DNA of 64,000 nt from Elephas maximus indicus. Its lineage: Eukaryota; Chordata; Mammalia; Proboscidea; Elephantidae. Location of the stretch: the NCBI RefSeq assembly GCF_024166365.1, contig NC_064837.1, positions 79,045,553-79,109,552 on the forward strand, written 5' to 3'. The first letter of the stretch is position 1; each line of letters opens with the position of its first letter. Under the pieces are notes generated by a model that saw nothing but the letters and a program-made list of their open reading frames with translations, was not told where the DNA came from and ran no database searches. The translations under genes and the position numbers were made by a program. Below are positions 56,433-64,000 of the stretch, one piece after another.

Positions 56433-57989
56433 CTGCATCATAGTACACACCCCTCTCCATGTCAAACTTAACAAGAGATGCTGCGACAATAGCAAGATGT
56501 GTATAATAAAGATATTTCTATTTATTGTCTATTTCCTTAAAATAAGGTTATTTTGTTGTTTGATGCCATGTTGTTTAGAAATAGGATTGTATATATCACG
56601 TTTTATTTTATAGTTCATTAAAGTTCAAAAGTTACCTGGCTTAGAAAAGATATTACATAATCACTAAAAGAATAAAACTTATTCAGTTCAGAATTCCTTT
56701 TAATAAAATGCATTATGACATTTCCTCATTTCGCTTCGTCAAATAAGAAGTGATTAGCTTCTCAATTCTGAATGGGGAGGAAAGAAATCCTGTGGTACTT
56801 TTAAAAATGATCAGATTTCTTACTGCTAAAAAATAAATCCTGGTGTTTGAGGAAAAAATAGACTGTGAATTTTAATTCTAATTTAGCCTCATAAACTAAA
56901 AAAAAAGCACATTGTAATTACTTTTAGAGCCCAATAGAAGAACCAGGAGGACCACACGTTCCAGGTTCAGAGTGCGCTGAACCAGAGCCCAGTGTGCTAG
57001 CACCTTGACCAGCCGGGCCTGCTGCCAGCACCTCAGTGGGCTGACACCGCCAGCAGCCCTACAGCAGGCTGAGCTTGCCCACAGCCAGTGCTGGGGGTCT
57101 GGCAGCACCAGCCTTCAAAGGCAGGTGGTTTCCTCAACAACAATAACAAAAATAAATTATGGTGGGGCAGGGAAGCAGGCTGTCTCTCTGTGGACGTGAG
57201 CGGAAGCCAGCTGTACCTTTGCTGCAGCCTGTACCTGACAAACCCAGTGTTCTCCAGGGACGGAGGGCAGTGGCCTTCTGCCCACCCCACCTCAACCCCA
57301 CCGGCTTCTTGGCCTCCTGCCTATCTGATGGAATCTTTCTGCCTCATCTTCATTTTCCGACTCACTCACTCTTTAAATGTTCCTTGCTCCCAAGAGTCTG
57401 GCCCTTGGCACCTTCTCACCCCACAGCCTGTCTCTGAGTGACCCCGTCCCCTACCAGAGTGTTGCTCACTGCCCACAGGTGATGCCCTCTCATTTCCGCT
57501 TCTCCTCTGAGAGACCTCCAGGGGACTGCCGACCATCAAGCCCAGGCCAGACATGTGGACACACCTTACCCAGCACACGGCCTGACACACCCTCCTGCCC
57601 TCCAGATCTGCTCCTCCCCCTGCTGGATGGGGTACCACAACCGCTCCTTGCCCAGGCGCCTTGGAAGTGCTCTTTTATTCCCTCATCCTCAGGGTCTCAT
57701 CCAAACAGTGAATCCTGACAACCCCCGCCCTACAGTTGCTCTGCTATCAAGCAGATAAGTCTCCACTGGATGTGCCATCAGGACTATGGCCTCAGCCATG
57801 ACCAGTTTCCCTCCTGCCAGCCAGGCCTTGCTGCCCGTGCTCCTCGTCACTGCCAGGGTGATTTATCTCATGTCTCTGCTTGTGTTGCCTCCCTGCGTAA
57901 CATGAGCCAAGGTCACCCTGCAGCCTTGGCAGAAAGGCCAACTCCCACCACAGCACAGTGTCCAGGGCCAGCTCCCTCCTCCCCTCAGC
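56433..57989. other. No gene supported; GC-rich from 56930
   Basis: 56433-56925 is AT-rich. 56930-57990 is the most GC-rich long stretch of the window, yet CpG-poor. Many ORFs (117, 113, 93 and 97 codons) overlap on both strands in all frames, as expected from low stop density. I see no domain, no credible donor/acceptor pair and no repeat family. Confidence 0.42.
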
Positions 57990-58260
57990 CCTGGTCCATT
58001 GTGCTCACAACTTACACCTCCATGCACACTGGACCACTGGGAACTCCCTGACCATGCCTGGCTCCCTCTTGCCTTTGAGACTTTCTCTTGCTGTTCCCTC
58101 TGCCTGGAAAGCCTTTCTCCAGTCAGTTGGGCATGTCCTTGTTCAGCACAATTCATCTAATCCTTGTCCCCCAAACCCAAGTTGGGGCTAGGTGCCCTTC
58201 TTCTGGACCCTGACACCCTCTGTGCTCACCCACATCACAGCCATGATCTGTCTCCTGTGA
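57990..58260 (+). mobile_element. L2-like remnant
   Basis: TTTCTCTTGCTGTTCCCTCTG, CCTGGAAAGCCTTTCTCC and a following TTCATCTAATCC resemble the L2 3' region upstream of its terminus. Weak. Confidence 0.42.
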
Positions 58261-58377
58261 TGCTTTTCTCCATCACTGGGCTGTGGGGGAAGTCAGGTTT
58301 GAACCAGGTGGACTTGGTTCCTACTGTAGTTCGCTCCCCTCTACCTGCCTTCCGCCAGAGAATTTGTTCATTTGTTC

Positions 58378-59061
58378 ATCTCAACATAAAGAAAACAAAA
58401 ATCCTCATGACTGGACCAATAAGCAACACCAAGATAAAAAGAGAAAAGATTGAAGGATTTCATTTTACTTGGATCCACAATCAACACCCAATGGAAGCAG
58501 CAGTCAAGAAATCAAATGATGCATTGCATTGGGCAAATCTCCTGCAAAAGACCTCTTTAAAGTGTTGAAAAGCAATGATGTCACCTTGAGCACTAAGATG
58601 CACCTGGCCCAAGCCCTGGTATTTTCAGTCACCTCATATGCATGCAGAAGCTGGACAATGAATAAGGAAGACAGAAGAAGAATCGATGCCTTTGAACTAC
58701 GGTGCTGGCAAAGAATATTTAATACACCATGAACCGCCAGAACAAACAAATCTGTCTTGGTAGAAGTACAGCCAGAATGCTCCTAAGAAACAAGGATGGC
58801 AAGACTTCGTCTCACATACTTTCGACATGTTATCAGGAGGGACCAGTCCCTGGAGAAGGACATCATGCTTGGTAGGACAGTTGGTCAGTGAAAAAGAGTA
58901 AGAACCTTAATGAGATGGCTTGACACTGTGGCTGTAACAATGAGTTCAAGCATAACAATGATTGTGAGGATGGTGTAGGATGGGGCAGTATTTTGTTCTG
59001 TTGTACATAGCGTGGCTATGAGTTGGGACCGACTCAAGGGCACTTAACAACAACAACTTCA
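58378..59061 (+). mobile_element. RTE LINE 3' part, 5'-truncated
   Basis: It begins in the reverse-transcriptase region (CTCAACATAAAGAAAACAAA) and runs to GACCGACTCAAGGGCACTTAAC plus AAC units. It encodes TCA at 58630-58635 in the stretch where copies 1 and 2 carry TAA, so it is outside their lineage. Frame broken by indels (for example near 58451 and 58740). Confidence 0.93.
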
Positions 59062-60192
59062 GGTTGAGTTATTTAAATTCATTTGTAGGACTTCTGTGTC
59101 ATTTCCCGTTTGTCTTATATCTGAGAAAATGAAAGACATATCTGCTAATCCCCTGGTGTCTGCAAGGCAAAGAGAAGGTATAAATAAAACTACATGGTTG
59201 ACTCAACGTTACTACCTAATCTTACTTTAAAAAGAAAAACCTTGTCTTATTTCTTGGTAAATCTTCATGCAATATTGTATACTTTTGTCTAATTAAACTG
59301 GGAGATCTTTTGTATGTAGATCAAGAAATTTGATTCTGTTAAATGGGAGCTTTTAAAAAATTTTTTTTCTCTCAGGGAAATAAGGGACTGAAGTGTGCAT
59401 ACTATGTCTGACAAGGAGAGGGGCCCAGGCATTTGTCTATGGAAACCCTTGAAGGCAGGTTAATATGGTCACATTCCCTCATTTTGCTAAAGTGCCCCAG
59501 GCAGAGAAGTTCCACGACTTCTGGAAGCGCAAAGAGCTCCAGAATTACCTGAGGCCACTGGTTTAGGTCCACTGAATTCAGCCAGCATTTACAGAAAACC
59601 TTCAGAGCCAGAGGTGGTGCTGGGCCTGGAGGGCATGCAGATGTTAAGGGCCCACCCTCCAAGGCTCCTTTGCTCAGGGAGTCACGCAGGAATGTAGCAC
59701 TAGCGCGTGGAATCCACAGGGTGCTGGCACGTGGAGAGGCTTCCTGCCAGAGAGGCTGCCCTAACGGCTAAAAACGGAATCGCAGAAGGGTAGGCTCCAG
59801 ACATTCGTCTAGGTAATGTGGAAGTGAAAAGAGGAGCATTTTCTGAGGCAGCAGTTTCCAATTTTTTTTAGTAAGGCTAAAGCTCAGTATATAAAATAGG
59901 CGAAATGTGCAGCTACTGCTGGGAAGAGAGAGGCACCGACCTTGGCCTTCCGCCTTCTACCCAACCCCTCACGGACTGAGGACACGGTTACCCTGCAATA
60001 CACAAGTTAGTGCGCAGTGACTGGGTACCGGGAACAGAGCGGGTTCTTTGATGCTGAGTATGTGTTTCTTGATCTTGATCAGGGTGCTGGTTACACAGGT
60101 GTGTTCAGTTTGATAAAATTCACCAAGCTCTATATTTATGTTTTGTAAATCTTTCGGTACAGAAAAAAAAAAAAAAAAAACTAGCCAAGTCA
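59062..60192. other. No gene seen
   Basis: Unique-looking with an A run at about 60162-60180 directly left of the LTR. ORFs of at most 86 codons, no motif. Confidence 0.48.
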
Positions 60193-60605
60193 TCATGAAC
60201 TGAATTGCGTTCCCCTAAAAGATCCGTCCACGATCTAACCCAGGTATCTGGGAGTGGGACCTTATTTAGGAATAGCGTCTCCGCAGATGTTACTAGGTTA
60301 GCATGAAGCCATACTGCAGTAGCGTGGGTCCTGATCCAATGACTGCTGTCCTTCTAAAAGGGGGAAGACATAGGGGGAAAAGCGCCGTGTGAAGAGAAGG
60401 CAGAGTCTGGAGTTAGGCTGCCTCAAGGCCCAGGGATGCCTGGGACCACCAGAAGCTGGAAGGTTCAAGGACCGATTCTCCCCTAGAAATTTCATAGATA
60501 GCGTGGTCCCGCTGACACCTTGTTTGGACTCCTAGCCTTCAGGATTGTGAGAGAATAAATTTTTCTTGTTTTAAGTGACCTCTGTTATAGCAGCTCTAGG
60601 ACACA
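60193..60605 (+). mobile_element. MLT1-like MaLR solo LTR
   Basis: ATGAACTGAATTGCGTTCCCC, GTGGGACCTTATTTAGGAATAG, GCGTCTCCGCAGATGTTAC, GTCCTGATCCAATGACTGC, GCCGTGTGAAGAGAAGGCAG, CACCAGAAGCTGG, GAGAGAATAAATTTTTCTTG, CAGCTCTAGGACAC: colinear with the MLT1 LTR. It is a different and older type than the LTR at 44681. No second LTR nearby. Confidence 0.82.
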
Positions 60606-61110
60606 AATACTCAGCTAATCATGGCCATCACTTTCTGGGACTTTTTGAAGCATGGTGTTTTTCCATTACTGGGCTGGGAAATATTTCTACTGTATGAAGG
60701 ACTAAAGGCATAGTGCCAGCTTTTTCTTCTCACCTCCAAAAAAAAAAAATTTCCAAGATTTAAAAAACCTTAGCAACTCCCCTTATGAGGACATTTGCCA
60801 TAATTTCCTGAAATTTGTCTTTGACTATTTGTGCTATTTATACCTTCTTCTTCCAGAATGGTCTTTGCTTTCAGGCATTCCCTCCAGCTATAGAGAGGTT
60901 CAGCTCTCACCAGTTTCCTCTCTAAGGAAACCCCAGGGTTAAACAGTGATACAGTGATGTTCAGTGGCAAACTTTCAAAGATTCCTTGATTATCAGGAAG
61001 TCTTCTTCAGCTGGGTGATTTTTTTTTTTTTTAACTTCCCTGGTAGCAGAAATAATTCTGAAATAAATTTTTCACTCTGTACTTGGAAATCAAGGGAATA
61101 TTTAAGATAC
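60606..61110. other. No gene seen
   Basis: AT-rich with A and T runs (60737-60750, 61020-61032). No family recognised. Confidence 0.48.
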
Positions 61111-61248
61111 TATTGCTAATTTGTCATTATAATTTGTCTTTTTATTGTACTTTAGATGAAGGTTTACAGAACAAACTAGTATTGCTAATTTGTCATTATA
61201 ATTTGTCTTTTTATTGTACTTTAGATGAAGGTTTACAGAACAAACTAG
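61111..61248. repeat. Perfect 69-bp tandem duplication at an L1 junction
   Basis: Unit 1 (61111-61179) and unit 2 (61180-61248) are identical base for base. Each holds about 37 bases of flanking DNA (TATTGCTAATTTGTCATTAT...) plus the L1 3' terminus (...TTTAGATGAAGGTTTACAG). The junction of host DNA and L1 is therefore present twice. Confidence 0.97.
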
Positions 61249-61900
61249 TTTCTCATGAAACAATTAGTACACATATTGTTTTATGACATTGGTTAACAAC
61301 CCCATGACATGTCAACACTCTCCCTTCTCAACCTTGGGTTCCCTATTACAAGCTTTTCTGTCCCCTCCTGCCTTCTAGTCCTTGCCCCCAGGCTGGTGTG
61401 CCCCTTGAGTATCATTTTGTTTTATGGGCTGGTCCAATCTTTGGCTGAAGGGTGAACCTCAGGAGTGACTTCATTACTGAGCTGAAAGGTTGTCCGCGGG
61501 CCGTACTCTCAGGGTTTCTCCAGTCTCTGTCAGGCCAGCAAGTCTGGTCATTCTCTGAGTTAGAATTTTGTTCTATATTTTACCCAGCTCTGTCTGGGAC
61601 CCTCTATTGTGATCCCTGTCAGACCACTCAGCGGTGGTAGCCGGGCACCATCTCGTTGTTCTGGACTCAGTCTGGTGGAGGCTGTGGTAGATGTGGTCCA
61701 TTAGTCCTCTGGACTAATCTTTCCCTTGTATCTTTAGTTTTCTTCATTCTTCTTGCTCCCGAAGGGGTGAGAACAGTGGAGTATCCTAGATGGCTGCTCA
61801 CAGGCTTTTAAGGCCCCAGACGCTACTCACCAAAGTAGAATGGAGAACATTTTCTTTATAAACTGTTATGCCAGTTGAGCTAGATTTTCCCTAATTTATT
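61148..61900 (-). mobile_element. L1 3' UTR
   Basis: From GTACTTTAGATGAAGGTTTAC through CAATTAGTACACATATTG, GACATTGGTTAACAACCCC, CTTTGGCTGAAGGGTGAACC, GTAGCCGGGCACCATCTCG and AAGGCCCCAGACGCTACTC, then ending near GAGCTAGATTTTCCC. It is the best-preserved long copy of this UTR and close to the reverse of 30191-30698. Confidence 0.88.
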
Positions 61901-62407
61901 CCTTAAGAGAACACTGCTGAGCCACTTTTTTTAAAAGAAAATTCCCTTATTCTTGAACAATGTGAATTTTAGTGAAGGTTTATTATTATGTAATGATTAA
62001 ATGAATTATAAAGAATTATTTATTTAGAAAAGAACTTGTGTATGGCACAATTATGTCATGAAATGGCACTGTCTAAACAGATTTTAATTTTGGGAAGTTG
62101 TGTGTGTGTTTGTTCCTAATTCTCTTCGATGATAAAAAAATAGAAAAAAAATTAATTGTAAGTTGTTTAAACCCTATTTACTTAAATATTTACTTTGTTG
62201 TTTCTAAAATGTGTAAGTCAAAAATAGCCAGGGAGTTAAAATCCAGGTGGTTTAAAAATGAACTCCCTCTGCAGTACATATTTGGGAAAATAATTTTTGT
62301 GGGTTTATACTTTAATTTTTCTTGACATTTAAAAAATGTACCACGTTGAAATAGTAGCACATATGCTTTCTCATTTTTAATATTAAAATGACAAAAAAAA
62401 AAAAAAA
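61901..62407. other. No gene seen; AT-rich
   Basis: AT-rich. A 17-base A run at 62392-62408 precedes the SINE tail. ORFs of 73-75 codons have no motif. Confidence 0.48.
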
Positions 62408-62466
62408 ACAAACAAACCCAAACCCACTGCCGTCGAGTCGATTCCGACGCATAGCAAGACTATACT
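62408..62466 (-). mobile_element. AfroSINE tail fragment
   Basis: ACAAACAAACCCAAACCCAC and GCCGTCGAGTCGATTCCGAC; the copy stops after CATAGCAAGACTATA. Only the RTE-like 3' end remains, and it is close to consensus. Confidence 0.9.
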
Positions 62467-62829
62467 TTCAGGGATCATTTCTATAGTTCGTTACTGGAGA
62501 AGTTTCTCTGCCCGTGTAGAGCACCATTAAAATGAAGCCACAGACTATTTCTGTGTTAATGAATATGTTCTGAAGCGGTGCAAAACTACTCAGACTTACA
62601 AGACCACCTAGTATGTCTCCATTTTTACATGGCATGTAAAATTCTTCTTTATATTTAAGTTCAATTTGACCATGAGTTGAGCTGACTTACACTGATTTCT
62701 GGATCTATCTGAAGGCACCTAAATATCTCTAAAAATTCTAAAGATCTGGCCTAACAATTTTTTTTTTTTTTTTGTCCTCATCAGGGGTTAATTTATTTTC
62801 CCCTGACTTTATCTGATGTTTTAATAATG
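62467..62829. other. No gene seen
   Basis: AT-rich with a T run at 62758-62773. No family recognised. Confidence 0.48.
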
Positions 62830-63040
62830 ATAACAGTCCTAACTAACATACTGAGCATTTCCTATTTTACAGATACAATTTATTTCTGTACTTTACATGT
62901 ATAATCTCATTTAATTCTTTAGTCCTGTGGGGTAGTACTATTATTATCCCCAGTTTACAGATGAGGAACTGAAGCACAGAGAAGTAAAAGAGTTAATATG
63001 TGACAAAGCTAAAATATTGAACAGATCTAACACACGTTAC
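62830..63040 (-). mobile_element. MIR SINE remnant
   Basis: ATAATCTCATTTAATTCTTTAG, GTAGTACTATTATTATCCCC, GTTTACAGATGAGGAACTG, AAGCACAGAGAAGTAAAAGAG: a reverse MIR. Confidence 0.7.
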
Positions 63041-63090
63041 TCCTTAATGTTATATTAACTATTTAAGAGACAGGTGTGATCAGCAGAGAG

Positions 63091-63290
63091 TCCCTGGGTG
63101 GTGCAAAAAACGGTTAATCAGTCCACTGCTAACCCAAAGGTTGGAGGTTCAAGTCCACCCAGAGGCACCTTGGAAGAAAGGGCTGGTGATCTACTTCTGA
63201 AAAATCAGCCATTGAAAACTTTACGGAGCACAGTTCTACTCTGACACACATGGGGTCGCCATGAGTCACAACTGACTCGACAGCAACTGG
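63091..63290 (+). mobile_element. AfroSINE (CAGAGGCACC subtype), full length
   Basis: GTCCCTGGGTGGTGCAAAAAAC head, GCTAACCCAAAGGTTGGAG, GTTCAAGTCCACCCAGAGG (B box and subtype marker), GATCTACTTCTGAAAAATCAG, ACTCTGACACACATGGGGTC and CAACTGACTCGACAGCAACTG. Confidence 0.95.
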
Positions 63291-64000
63291 GAAGTAAGTA
63301 TGATTCGCATTGCCTGTGACGTGGACATTTTCCCTCGTTGTCAGCTGGATCTTTTCCTCAGTGGTGTCATGATTTTGCCCTGGCCAATACCACACCAGAA
63401 GTTGTTTCCTTATGAAGCTTATGACCCACTGGAGGGCCACTGGCATGGGAAAAGGGCTCAGAACTGCCCCCTCCACACCCTACATCACTCAGTGTGGGAA
63501 CATCCCATTGGCCAGCTTCTACCAACTACACCAAGAGCCCTGAGCTCTGCCCACTGAAAAGAGAGAGTCGGGGCCAAGAGGGTCTGGGGCAAGCTGGAAT
63601 CTACCCAATTTTCAGGGGAGAATAATTTTGATGCTTGAGCTTTAATCTGTCATCACCTCAGCTCAGTGGAGTTGAGACAGAACATTTCAGGATTTCCTTT
63701 TACTCTGAAGGGGAATGCTCTGTGTGTACAGCAAAAAGGATTGACTAAGTAAATTCTTGAAACTTTCTAGAGGGAAATATCCAAAGACTCCATATTTTGT
63801 CAGAGTTTTTTGTTTAATCAAACTCTAGTCAGATTAAAAAAAAAAAAAAAGAAAGAAAAACAACTCTATTTGCCACTAAAAGTTTCTTCCTTATGTAAAT
63901 GTTATATTGGAAAATGTTATATTATATTCATTTAATTATAACTTAAATGAGATATCTAGAATATAGACTGGTGAATTTTACTCTGCTAAAAATGTCAAAT
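63291..64000. other. No gene seen
   Basis: 63300-63620 is unique-looking. The 85-codon plus and 115-codon minus ORFs overlap and run into the SINE, with no motif. An A run lies at about 63836-63850. Confidence 0.45.

Noticed and set aside
57088..58190. Cluster of 67-117 codon ORFs suggesting an exon-rich or coding region
   Set aside because: All frames on both strands are open at similar length, CpG is not enriched, no domain is recognised, and part resembles L2.
1..64000. Any CRISPR array, bacterial operon, phage or plasmid system
   Set aside because: All repeats are mammalian retroelements with TSDs and poly(A) or AAC tails; there are no spaced short direct repeats, operon-like gene order or prokaryotic genes.

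Overview
The window is mammalian intergenic DNA built almost entirely from interspersed repeats. I find no host protein-coding exon, tRNA or rRNA gene, or CRISPR array that I can support. Two repeat families point to an afrotherian, most probably an elephant or another paenungulate. The first is a tRNA-headed SINE (AfroSINE type), present in about 23 pieces on both strands. The second is a BovB-like RTE LINE whose 3' end reads ...GAACCGACTCGACGGCGCCTAA followed by AAC repeats. Species assignment rests on recalled family knowledge; no database was searched.

Layout. 0-14.8 kb: an L1 3'-UTR piece at the left edge, old L1, MIR and L2 fragments, scattered AfroSINEs, and a repeat-poor block (about 6.4-8.4 kb) with one dense CpG cluster. 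14.8-20.7 kb: an old minus-strand L1 split by a 5'-truncated RTE (itself split by a MaLR-type LTR), an AfroSINE, a full-length RTE copy with an 11-bp target-site duplication (TSD), and another AfroSINE. 20.7-28.9 kb: AfroSINEs, an RTE fragment and an L1 3' end. 28.9-36.5 kb: two L1 3'-UTR copies facing each other, then plus-strand L1 remnants carrying an ERVL-type solo LTR and two AfroSINEs. 37-43 kb: an RTE 3' fragment, SINEs and L1 ends. 43.5-47.7 kb: a minus-strand L1 split by a complete but decayed MaLR-type provirus with two LTRs. 48.4-51.6 kb: a second full-length RTE copy with a 12-bp TSD. 52-64 kb: MIR, L2, an internally deleted RTE derivative, an RTE 3' half, an MLT1-like LTR and an L1 3' UTR starting in a perfect 69-bp tandem duplication.

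How the parts relate. The RTE LINE is the probable source of the machinery that moved the AfroSINEs, because their 3' ends match the RTE 3' end. Both full-length RTE copies are dead. They share three disabling lesions although they inserted independently, which suggests they were copied in trans from an already broken source. The nesting gives a local relative chronology: old L1, then RTE, then a MaLR-type LTR. I see no undescribed functional system; the most interesting points concern the history of the RTE and LTR elements.
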